Shown here piece after piece: positions 39,233 through 46,968 of a stretch of DNA of 64,000 bases; the stretch's first letter is position 1, and each line of letters opens with the position of its first letter. The position numbers were made by a program, and so were the translations under genes. The stretch lies in the NCBI RefSeq assembly GCF_050587525.1, contig NZ_JBOBFT010000004.1, positions 124,001 through 188,000 of the forward strand, read 5' to 3'. The DNA comes from Plantibacter sp050587525. GTDB taxonomy: Bacteria > Actinomycetota > Actinomycetes > Actinomycetales > Microbacteriaceae. The notes beneath the pieces are model-generated. The model was not told the DNA's origin and did not search any database. It saw nothing but the letters and a program-made list of their open reading frames with translations.

Positions 39233-39277
39233 ATAGTCGCATGCGGGGCTGGCGCGACTGGGGTACGGTGACGGATC

Positions 39278-40090
39278 ATGTCGACTCCCCGCCAACTCAG
39301 GATTCCGCACGGAGTCCCGATCGCGCGGCAGACCGCCATCGCCCTCGACTCGTTCGCGCTCGAGGAGGGTGAGGGATTCGAGGATCACGTGCACCGCGAA
39401 CATCAGCTCGCCTGGGTGCGCACAGGCGTCCTGATGGTCACGATCGACGGTCGACACTGGATGCTGCCACCGACGCTCGCCCTCTGGATCCCCGCGGGCA
39501 CCTGGCACAGCACCACCTCGATCCGCGCGGGAACCATGCAGGGCATCTACCTCGAACCGACGACCGGTCGGGAGCAGCCGACCGTCCCGACGGTCGTGAC
39601 CGTCAGCGCTCTCCTCCGCGAGCTCGTCGACCACCTGTGCACGGAGTTGAGCGTCGAGGAACGGACCCGGGCCGAAGCACTCGTGCCGGATCTGCTCCGC
39701 CCCGTGAACACGCTGACGATCGACCTCCCGATGCCGCAGGACTCCCGCGCGCGGAATCTCGTCGATGCACTCGTGGCGGATCCTACCGATGCTCGTGATC
39801 TCGCCGCCTGGGGACGCACGGTCGGTGCTTCGTCGAGGACGCTGTCCCGGATCTTCGCCGCCGAGACCGGCATGGGTTTCACCCGGTGGCGCACGCTGCT
39901 CCGCCTCAGGAGCGCGCTCGCCCACCTCGCCGAGGGCGATTCCGTGAGCCAGGCGGCGAGTCGGGTCGGGTACTCGTCCGCCAGCGCCTTCATCGCCTCC
40001 TTCCGCAGCGTGACGGGACAGACGCCGGGCGCGTACTTCGCTCATCTCGAAGACGACCACCCAACGGCTGTCGAGACCCTCACCGTCTGA
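39278..40090 (+). CDS. AraC family regulator with cupin sensor domain
   Basis: A 270-residue protein. The N-terminal cupin (EDHVHREHQLAWVRTGVLMV, LALWIPAGTWHST) is followed by a C-terminal pair of AraC HTHs (LAAWGRTVGASSRTLSRIFA; VSQAASRVGYSSASAFIASF). TACGGT lies 8 nt before the ATG, with no ribosome binding site. The palindrome on its left may also control it; the siderophore importer lies 188 bp downstream. The inducer is unknown. Confidence 0.92.
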   Translation: MSTPRQLRIPHGVPIARQTAIALDSFALEEGEGFEDHVHREHQLAWVRTGVLMVTIDGRHWMLPPTLALWIPAGTWHSTTSIRAGTMQGIYLEPTTGREQPTVPTVVTVSALLRELVDHLCTELSVEERTRAEALVPDLLRPVNTLTIDLPMPQDSRARNLVDALVADPTDARDLAAWGRTVGASSRTLSRIFAAETGMGFTRWRTLLRLRSALAHLAEGDSVSQAASRVGYSSASAFIASFRSVTGQTPGAYFAHLEDDHPTAVETLTV

Positions 40091-40174
40091 GCGATCATGT
40101 CCGGTTCGCGACACCGTTCGGCAGGTTCTCGACAGGGCATTCGACCGGGCCGACGTTACGCTGATCTACGGCTC

Positions 40175-40193
40175 TCAGGTTAGGCTTACCTCA
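40175..40193 (+). promoter_or_regulatory. DtxR/IdeR-type iron box
   Basis: TCAGGTTAGGCTTACCTCA matches 16 of 19 positions of the DtxR consensus TTAGGTTAGGCTAACCTAA. It lies 86 bp before the first permease gene and contains a -10-like TAGGCT, so iron-loaded DtxR/IdeR should repress the importer. Confidence 0.85.
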
Positions 40194-40278
40194 CACCTGC
40201 TTGCAGAGCGCGTCCCCGAGGATGTGGGCTGCACCCGCCCGACGCACTCGTCGTCGCTGAGAACGGAACGAAGAACCC

Positions 40279-41430
40279 ATGTCCCCGAACCGCTCGTCCA
40301 CGCCTGTGCAGGCGGACGCTTCGGTGGGGCACGACGCACGACCGGCCCTCGCCGAGCGAACGACCGCCGGCCCGGCCGCACGAGCAGCCGCGGCGTCGTC
40401 GATCGAAGCCGCCCGAGGTTCCGGACTCGTCCACACCAACGGCGTCCGCACGATCTGGTGGATCGCCTCGGCCGTCGCCCTCGTCCTCGTCATCCTCGCG
40501 AGCCTCGCGATCGGCTCGAAGGACATCCCGCTCGGGACGGTCGTCGGCGCGCTCTTCCACCCGTCGAACTCGGACCAGGTCCTCATCATCCGCGACCTCC
40601 GAGTGCCGCGGACGGTCCTCGGCGTCCTCGCGGGAATCGCCCTGGGCGTCGCCGGGGCTCTCATCCAGGCGCTCACCCGGAACCCGCTCGCCGACCCCGG
40701 CATCCTCGGAGTCAACGCGGGAGCATCCTTCTTCGTCGTCATCGCCGTCGGCTTCTTCGGCCTCACGAGCATCAACCAGTACCTGTGGTTCGCGTTCGCC
40801 GGTGCGATCCTCGTCACCCTCGCCGTGTACGCGATCGGGTCGATCGGTCGGGGAGGCGCGACACCGATCCGTTTGACCCTCGCGGGCGTCGGCATCGGAG
40901 CGGTCCTCGCAGGTCTCACGACCGGCATCACCTTCCTGAACCCCAAGGCCTTCGACAGCATGCGCGGTTGGAACGCCGGCTCGATCAGCGGTCGTCCGCT
41001 CGACATCTCCGCGACGATCGCACCGTTCGTCGTGATCGGGATCATCGTCGCCCTCATCGCAGCGCGCGAGCTCAACGCGATCGGGCTCGGCGACGACCTC
41101 GCCGCCTCCCTCGGCACGCGCGTGGTGCGCACTCGCATCCTCGTGCTCATCAGCGTGACGCTCCTCGTCGGCGCTGCAACCGCTGCGGCCGGCCCGATCG
41201 GCTTCGTCGGACTCATGGTCCCCCACGTCGCCCGCTGGATCGTCGGCCCGGACCAGCGGTGGATCATCGCCCTCAGCATCACCTTCGCACCGATCCTCCT
41301 CATCGGCTCCGACGTCCTCGGCCGGATCGTGCTCCGCCCGTCCGAGCTGCCCGTCGGCATCGTGACGGCCTTCGTCGGCGCACCCGTCCTGATCTGGCTC
41401 GCGCGGCGTTCGAAGGCGAGTGCCCTGTGA
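40279..41430 (+). CDS. FecCD-type iron-siderophore ABC permease
   Basis: A 383-residue membrane protein. After a 50-residue Ala-rich cytoplasmic N-terminus, the FecCD domain has about nine to ten helices and the conserved motifs LRVPRTVLGVLAGIALGVAG, ALIQALTRNPLADPGILGVN and the ATPase-coupling AAGPIGFVGLMVPHVAR. It forms a heterodimeric channel with the next gene product. The stop overlaps the next start as GTGA. Iron control is expected from the upstream box. Confidence 0.94.
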   Translation: MSPNRSSTPVQADASVGHDARPALAERTTAGPAARAAAASSIEAARGSGLVHTNGVRTIWWIASAVALVLVILASLAIGSKDIPLGTVVGALFHPSNSDQVLIIRDLRVPRTVLGVLAGIALGVAGALIQALTRNPLADPGILGVNAGASFFVVIAVGFFGLTSINQYLWFAFAGAILVTLAVYAIGSIGRGGATPIRLTLAGVGIGAVLAGLTTGITFLNPKAFDSMRGWNAGSISGRPLDISATIAPFVVIGIIVALIAARELNAIGLGDDLAASLGTRVVRTRILVLISVTLLVGAATAAAGPIGFVGLMVPHVARWIVGPDQRWIIALSITFAPILLIGSDVLGRIVLRPSELPVGIVTAFVGAPVLIWLARRSKASAL

Positions 41431-42533
41431 GCCGCGTCGACGCAGCACCAGCGCCGGGCGCAGCACCAACACCGGGCGCAGCACCAGCGATCGACTTCGG
41501 CGGGCCGCAGCTCTCCGGCCGCAGCCGTGGACACCGCGTGTCCTGGCGCGTCCAGCGCAGAACCGTGGTCGTGTGCGTCATCGCCGCGATCGCCGCCGTG
41601 CTCATCGCCCTCGTCTCGCTCGCCAGTGGGGCCTACCAACTGAGCATTCCCGAAGTCGTCGAAGCGCTCACCGGCCGATCGACGGGCATCGTGCAGACGA
41701 TCGTCCTCGAGTGGCGACTCCCCCGCGTCCTGCTCGCCGGGATCTTCGGCATCGCTCTCGGCCTCGCGGGCGGCATCTTCCAATCGCTCACCAGGAACCC
41801 GCTCGGCAGCCCGGACATCATCGGATTCGACGCCGGCGCGTACAGCGGTGCGCTCATCGTGATGCTCATCGTCCAGGGCGGATCCTTCGCCACGACGGGC
41901 GGCGCCCTCGCGGGAGGCCTCATCACCGCGGCGGTCGTCTATCTGTTGGCGTACCGGCGCGGCGTTCAGGGCTTCCGCCTCATCATCGTCGGCATCGGCG
42001 TGACCGCCATGCTCGGCTCCTTCAACACCTGGCTCATCCTGCAGGCATCACTCCGCGACGCGATGAGCGCGTCCTTCTGGGGCGCCGGATCGCTGAACGG
42101 AGCCGGGTGGGAGCAGTTCGTGCCGGCGATCATCGCCTTCGCGATCCTCATGCCCGCCGCCGCCCTCCTCAGCAAGCCGCTCCGGATGCTCGAGCTCGGC
42201 GACGACTCGGCGAGGCAGCTCGGGGTGAGCGCCGAGCGCACGCGACTCGCGCTCGTCATCGTCGGCGTCGGCCTGTCGGCCACCGTGACCGCCCTCGCCG
42301 GCCCCATCGCCTTCGTCGCGCTCGCCGCTCCCCAGATCGGCAGACGACTCGCAGGTTCCGCGGGCATCTCGCTCGCCGCAGCAGCAGCCGTGGGCTGTGT
42401 GCTCCTCCTCGCCTCAGACTGGGTGGCTCAGCACGCCCTGGGCGAGTCCGAATTGCCGGTCGGAGTCGTCACCGTCGTCCTCGGCGGCGGCTACTTCGTC
42501 TGGTTGCTGATCAGAGAGGCCAGACGTCCATGA
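41427..42533 (+). CDS. FecCD-type iron-siderophore ABC permease (second subunit)
   Basis: A 368-residue permease. It starts at GTG 41427 inside the previous stop. The N-terminus has an in-frame repeat (APAPGAAPTPGAAPA). Motifs: LEWRLPRVLLAGIFGIALGL, IFQSLTRNPLGSPDIIGFDA, GPIAFVALAAPQIGRRLA and the closing ELPVGVVTVVLGGGYFVWLL. This is the FepG-like partner. Its stop overlaps the ATPase start as ATGA. Confidence 0.94.
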   Translation: MSRVDAAPAPGAAPTPGAAPAIDFGGPQLSGRSRGHRVSWRVQRRTVVVCVIAAIAAVLIALVSLASGAYQLSIPEVVEALTGRSTGIVQTIVLEWRLPRVLLAGIFGIALGLAGGIFQSLTRNPLGSPDIIGFDAGAYSGALIVMLIVQGGSFATTGGALAGGLITAAVVYLLAYRRGVQGFRLIIVGIGVTAMLGSFNTWLILQASLRDAMSASFWGAGSLNGAGWEQFVPAIIAFAILMPAAALLSKPLRMLELGDDSARQLGVSAERTRLALVIVGVGLSATVTALAGPIAFVALAAPQIGRRLAGSAGISLAAAAAVGCVLLLASDWVAQHALGESELPVGVVTVVLGGGYFVWLLIREARRP

Positions 42534-43372
42534 CCGAGACCAGACTCGCCGTCGCCGACGCGACGCTCGCGTACGAGAAACGCGTCATCGCAGAACACCT
42601 GTCGTTGAAGATCCCCGACGGCTCCTTCACCGTGATCGTCGGCCCCAACGGCTGCGGCAAGTCGACGCTCCTCCGAGGGCTCTCCCGACTCCTCAAGCCG
42701 TCGGCCGGCCAGGTGCTCCTCGACGGCCGCAACATCCACGACTTCAAGACCAGAGAGGTCGCCCAGACCCTCGGCCTGCTCCCCCAGACGTCGATCGCCC
42801 CCGACGGCATCACCGTCGCAGACCTCGTCTCGCGCGGTCGCCACCCGCACCAGAAGATGCTCCGCCAATGGTCGGTGGAGGACGAACTCGCGGTCACGGC
42901 GGCCCTCGAAGCGACGGGCATCACGGACCTCTCCGGTCGACTCGTCGATGAACTCTCCGGCGGTCAGCGACAGCGCGTGTGGGTCGCGATGGTCCTCGCC
43001 CAGGAGACCGAGCTGCTCCTCCTCGACGAGCCGACGACCTTCCTCGACATCGCGCACCAGATCGAGCTCCTCGAACTGCTGCGCGGACTCAACGTCGACG
43101 GCGGTCGAACACTCGTCGCCGTCCTGCACGACCTCAACCACGCCTGCCGCTACGCGACCCACATCATCGCGATGGCGGATGGTGCGGTGGTCGCGGAGGG
43201 CGCCCCGTCGGACGTCATCACGGCCGAGCTCGTCCACGACGTCTTCGGCCTCCCTGCGCACATCCTCACCGACCCGATCGCCGGCACCCCGCTCGTGATC
43301 CCGCTCGGGGCTCCGGGGCGCGCGTTCCATCCCGACCTCGTGCCGCACACGACCGAGGGCGCACTGCTCTAG
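42530..43372 (+). CDS. Iron-siderophore ABC transporter ATPase
   Basis: A 280-residue FecE/FepC-like ATPase. Walker A GPNGCGKST (near residue 39), Q-loop LLPQTS, signature LSGGQRQRVWVAMVLAQ, Walker B LLLLDEPTTFLD and the switch His in VLHDLNHA are intact. It drives siderophore import through the two permeases. No substrate-binding lipoprotein is encoded in the cluster. Its TAG stop shares bases with the stop of the convergent P-type ATPase gene (CTAG). Confidence 0.95.
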   Translation: MTETRLAVADATLAYEKRVIAEHLSLKIPDGSFTVIVGPNGCGKSTLLRGLSRLLKPSAGQVLLDGRNIHDFKTREVAQTLGLLPQTSIAPDGITVADLVSRGRHPHQKMLRQWSVEDELAVTAALEATGITDLSGRLVDELSGGQRQRVWVAMVLAQETELLLLDEPTTFLDIAHQIELLELLRGLNVDGGRTLVAVLHDLNHACRYATHIIAMADGAVVAEGAPSDVITAELVHDVFGLPAHILTDPIAGTPLVIPLGAPGRAFHPDLVPHTTEGALL

Positions 43373-45393
43373 CCGACCCGAGATCCGGGCTTCCGTCTGG
43401 CGGCGCGCACCCCGTTGAGGATCACGACGACCTCAGCGATCTCGTGGACGAGCACGACTCCTGCCAGGCCGAGGACCCCGAAGAGCGCGAGCGGGAACAG
43501 CGCCGCGATGATGAGCAGCGCGAGCACGATGTTGCCCGTCATGATGCGGCGGCCCCGCCGCGCGTGCAGGAGGGCGTCGGGTAGGAGACGGAGGTCGGTG
43601 CCGGTGAAGACGATTTCGGCGGACTCGACCGCCGCCGCCGATCCGGTCGCCCCCATCGCGATGCCGACGCTCGCTGCGGCGAGGGCCGGAGCGTCGTTCA
43701 CGCCGTCGCCGATCATGGCGGTCGTCGCCTGACGGGAGGCCGCCTCGACCGTCTGGGCCTTGTCGGCAGGGGTGCATTCCGCACGGACCTCGTCGATGCC
43801 GGCCTGCACGGCGATGGCGGACGCCGTGCGCGCGTTGTCGCCCGTGAGCATCATGACGTCGATGCCCGCGGCACGGATCCGTCGCACGGCCTCGGCCGCT
43901 TCCGGGTGCAGTTCATCCCGGATGCCGATGACGCCGGCCGCCTCGCCGTCCGTCTCCACGACGACCACGGTCATGCCATCCTCCTCGAAGCGCATCGCCG
44001 CGTCCGCGAGGCCCACAGGATCGATCCAGCGCGTGCTGCCGACGCGCACGACCGTTCCGTCCACGACGCCGGTGACGCCCCGTCCCGGAGACTCGACGAC
44101 GTCGCTCGCGTGCAGGGATCCGGCCGACCGGCCCCGGTCCACCGCGGTCGCGAGTGCTGCGGCGAGGGGATGGGTGCTCCGTGCCTCCACCGCCGCGGCC
44201 AGAGCGAGCACTCGTGCCTCTGACAGTCCTGACCCCCTCGCCCCGGACCCCACCACGACAGCGACGACCTCCGGAGCGTTCCTGGTGAGCGTGCCCGTCT
44301 TGTCGAAGGCGATCCTGCGAACGGCGCCGAGTTGCTCGAAGGCGAGGCCGGAGGTGATCACCACGCCGAAGCGGCTCGCCGATCCGATGGCCGAGATGAC
44401 GGTGACGGGGACGGCGATCGCGAGGGCGCACGGGGATGCGGCGACCAGGACCACGAGTGCGCGCTCGGTCCAGAGCGCCGGATCACCGACGAGGAAACCG
44501 AACAGGACGACGACTGCCGCAACGACGAGCACGATCGGGACGAGCGGACGAGCGATCCGGTCCGCGAGACGGGCCCTCGCGCCCTTCCGCGTGTGCGCTT
44601 CCTCGACGAGGCGGACGATCGTGGTGAGCGAGTTGTCGAGACCGTCTGCCGTCGCCTCGATCTGGATGACCCCGCCGCCGTTGATCGATCCGGCCGGCGC
44701 GACATCGCCGGGTCCGACGTCGACGGGGATCGACTCGCCGGTGACGGCGGACGTGTCGAGGCTGCTGTGCCCCGATACGACGACGCCGTCGGTCGCGATG
44801 CGCTCTCCCGCTCGGACTTCGAGGATGTCGAACTCGCGCACGTCGGCGGCCGGGACGATGACGTCGCCGGAGAGCTTCGACAGTCGCGCGGTCTCCGGAA
44901 GGACGTCGAGCAATGCGCGGAGGCCGTCTCTGGCGCGGTCCATCGCGCGATCCTCGAGGGCTTCCGCGATCGAGAAGAGGAAGGCGAGCGCAGCTGCTTC
45001 GCCGACGTGACCGAGGAGAACCGCACCGACGGCGGCGATCGTCATGAGGAGCCCGACGCCGAGGCGTCCGCGCACGAGGTTCCGGATCGCGCCGGGGACG
45101 AAGGTCGAGGCGCCCACGAGGAGACTCGCCGCGAGGACGATCGTCGCGGCCGTGGCGAGCGCGCGCGTTTCGAGGCCGCTGCCGCCCCCGGTCCACGCCA
45201 GTCCGTACCCGACGGCGAGCAGGACGCCGGACAGGATCGGGGTGAGGACGCCCCGGTCCCGCCACCACGGAACAGCGCCCTCAAGCGGAACAGCGCTCTC
45301 AAGCGGTTCAGGCGCCTCGCGCTGCTCGACGCCGGGAACGTCCTCCCTCACGTCGCCCGTCTCGTCGACAGGTCCGCAGCAGGCGGCGCTCAC
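43369..45393 (-). CDS. Heavy-metal P1B-type ATPase, CtpG-like
   Basis: A 674-residue metal-exporting ATPase. Visible: membrane CPx-type motif ASPCALAIAVP, actuator TGES (VTGESIPVD), phosphorylation site DKTGTLTRN, P-domain HPLAAAL and MIGDGVNDAPALA, and C-terminal VHEIAEVVVILNGVRA. There is no N-terminal HMA domain; instead a short tail starting SAACCGP. The paired CmtR sensor argues for Cd/Pb (or related soft metal) export, as for CtpG of Mycobacterium. GTG 45393 overlaps the cmtR stop (GTGA). Confidence 0.9.
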   Translation of the reverse strand: MSAACCGPVDETGDVREDVPGVEQREAPEPLESAVPLEGAVPWWRDRGVLTPILSGVLLAVGYGLAWTGGGSGLETRALATAATIVLAASLLVGASTFVPGAIRNLVRGRLGVGLLMTIAAVGAVLLGHVGEAAALAFLFSIAEALEDRAMDRARDGLRALLDVLPETARLSKLSGDVIVPAADVREFDILEVRAGERIATDGVVVSGHSSLDTSAVTGESIPVDVGPGDVAPAGSINGGGVIQIEATADGLDNSLTTIVRLVEEAHTRKGARARLADRIARPLVPIVLVVAAVVVLFGFLVGDPALWTERALVVLVAASPCALAIAVPVTVISAIGSASRFGVVITSGLAFEQLGAVRRIAFDKTGTLTRNAPEVVAVVVGSGARGSGLSEARVLALAAAVEARSTHPLAAALATAVDRGRSAGSLHASDVVESPGRGVTGVVDGTVVRVGSTRWIDPVGLADAAMRFEEDGMTVVVVETDGEAAGVIGIRDELHPEAAEAVRRIRAAGIDVMMLTGDNARTASAIAVQAGIDEVRAECTPADKAQTVEAASRQATTAMIGDGVNDAPALAAASVGIAMGATGSAAAVESAEIVFTGTDLRLLPDALLHARRGRRIMTGNIVLALLIIAALFPLALFGVLGLAGVVLVHEIAEVVVILNGVRAARRKPGSRVG

Positions 45394-45743
45394 GCGCCCG
45401 GCCCGCAGCAGAGGGGTACGTCGCACGTGTCGTCGGCGCACGGAACCCCGTCGTCGACCGCGAGCACGACGTCCACGAGCTCGGCCATCGCCTTCGTCAG
45501 GTGCGGGTCGGCGATCTCGTACCGCGTCCGACGACCCTCCGGCACGGCGACGACGATGCCGCAGCCCCGGAGGCAGGCGAGGTGGTTGGACACGTTCGAT
45601 CTGGTGAGGTCGAGGTCGGCCGCGAGTTGCGCGGGGTGTCCCGGTCCTTCCAGAAGGCTGAGCAGGATACGGGAACGGGTTGGATCCGCCATCGCTCGGC
45701 CGAGTCGGTTGAGCACATCGAGGCGTGAAGTAATGGTCAGCAC
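45390..45743 (-). CDS. cmtR: CmtR-type ArsR family metal sensor
   Basis: A 117-residue winged-helix repressor. The sequence LGRAMADPTRSRILLSLLEG and LTRSNVSNHLACLRGCG is very close to mycobacterial CmtR, and the three metal-binding Cys of that protein are present at exactly the same numbers, Cys57, Cys61 and Cys102. Extra Cys occur at 107, 112 and 113 (TCDVPLCCGPGA). It should release its operator on binding Cd or Pb. GTG 45743 lies within a 17-bp-arm palindrome, with TATAGT 6 nt upstream, so the mRNA is probably leaderless. Confidence 0.93.
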   Translation of the reverse strand: MLTITSRLDVLNRLGRAMADPTRSRILLSLLEGPGHPAQLAADLDLTRSNVSNHLACLRGCGIVVAVPEGRRTRYEIADPHLTKAMAELVDVVLAVDDGVPCADDTCDVPLCCGPGA

Positions 45744-45772
45744 ACGCTGACTATACAGCGTGTGCTGACCAT
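45733..45772. promoter_or_regulatory. cmtR operator/promoter palindrome
   Basis: Arms ATGGTCAGCACACGCTG (45733-45749) and its exact complement (45756-45772) around ACTATA. On the minus strand the centre gives -10 TATAGT (45755-45750), and the cmtR GTG lies inside the distal arm. Repressor bound here would cover the -10 and +1. Confidence 0.85.
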
Positions 45773-45785
45773 TTGCGAGGGGCGC

Positions 45786-46103
45786 CTACTTGGCCGGAAC
45801 AGCCTCGGTGAGCGTGGACGTCGAACCGCTCTTGATCGCATCGATCGTCGCCTGGGAAATCGGGCCGACCTCGACGAACGTTCCCGGCTTCACATCCTTC
45901 GGCAGCTCCATCGGGTGGTCCGACGGCGCCGTCGTGTTCGCACCGGTGACCCCGGTCAGCGAGGTCGCCTTCGCGGACTCGTCCGGCGTCGACGCGGAGG
46001 CGGCTCCGGCCATGGCCACACCGACGCCGACGGCGCCGAGGGTGAGTGCAGCGGCCGCCGCCCCACCGATGATCCGACGCTTGACTGCAGTACTGAATGA
46101 CAT
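45786..46103 (-). CDS. Small secreted protein
   Basis: A 105-residue protein with a clear signal peptide: MSFSTAVKRRIIGGAAAAAL, hydrophobic to about residue 32, cleavage likely after ASAS. The mature 70 residues are Thr/Ser/Pro rich with SQATIDAIKSGSTSTLTEAV; no domain recognised. GAAGGAGC before ATG 46103 is an ideal ribosome binding site. Divergent from the two-component genes; the 196-bp gap has A/T-rich stretches (TTATAC near 46216) that could hold both promoters. Confidence 0.8.
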   Translation of the reverse strand: MSFSTAVKRRIIGGAAAAALTLGAVGVGVAMAGAASASTPDESAKATSLTGVTGANTTAPSDHPMELPKDVKPGTFVEVGPISQATIDAIKSGSTSTLTEAVPAK

Positions 46104-46299
46104 CGTTGCTCCTTCACCGGGTGTCCCGGCCTTGACTCCGACCGTCGATCGGTCGTGCATCCAGTCCACCGAACCCGGCGTCGCGACATCGTCAGGATTC
46201 GTCCCTACGTTTTCCTTATACGACATCTGTTCTAATCATTCGGGCGGTGATCCCGACTCCGGCGCGCACAGCACGCCGAGCACCGCACCCGGAGGACGC

Positions 46300-46968
46300 A
46301 TGCGTGTACTGATCGTCGAAGACGAGCCCTACCTGGCGGACGCGATCCGCACGGCGCTGACCCGGCAGGCGATCGCGGCCGATGTCGTCCACGACGGGCT
46401 CGCCGCGATGGAGGCCGTCACGATCACGGACTACGACGTCGTCGTCCTCGATCGCGACCTGCCCGGCCTCCACGGCGACGAGGTCTGCCGCCGCATCAGC
46501 GCTTCGGAACTCGACACCCGGATCCTCATGCTGACGGCCGCACGACGCCTGAACGACACCGTGAGCGGATTCGAGCTGGGAGCGGACGACTACCTCGCGA
46601 AACCGTTCGAGTTCCCGGAGCTCGTGGTGCGACTCCGTGCGCTCGAACGGCGCTCGGGAAAGGCGGCTCCGACGACGCTGCAGTTCGGCGACATCACGCT
46701 GAACGCTTTCCGATTCGAGGTCTTCCGCGCCGGTCGCTACACCCGGCTCTCCCGCAAAGAGTTCGCCGTCCTGCACGTCCTCATGCGGGCGAACGGCGGG
46801 GTCGTGAGCGCCGAGCAACTGCTCGAGCAGGCGTGGGACGAGCACGCGAATCCGTTCACGAACGCCATCCGCGTCACGATCTCGGCGCTTCGCAAGAAAC
46901 TCGGTGAACCGTGGATCATCCAGACCGTCTCCGGCGTCGGCTACCGGATGGGCGGGGCCGATGCCTGA
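46300..46968 (+). CDS. OmpR/PhoB-type response regulator
   Basis: A 222-residue regulator: receiver with EDEPYLADAI, phospho-Asp in VVVLDRDLPGLHGDEV and the Lys in DDYLAKPFEFPEL; C-terminal winged helix with RYTRLSRKEFAVLHVLM and VRVTI-like IRVTISALRKKLGEP, VSGVGYRM. GGAGG precedes the ATG by 5 nt. The next gene, its histidine kinase, overlaps by 8 bp. Signal unknown. Confidence 0.94.
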   Translation: MRVLIVEDEPYLADAIRTALTRQAIAADVVHDGLAAMEAVTITDYDVVVLDRDLPGLHGDEVCRRISASELDTRILMLTAARRLNDTVSGFELGADDYLAKPFEFPELVVRLRALERRSGKAAPTTLQFGDITLNAFRFEVFRAGRYTRLSRKEFAVLHVLMRANGGVVSAEQLLEQAWDEHANPFTNAIRVTISALRKKLGEPWIIQTVSGVGYRMGGADA

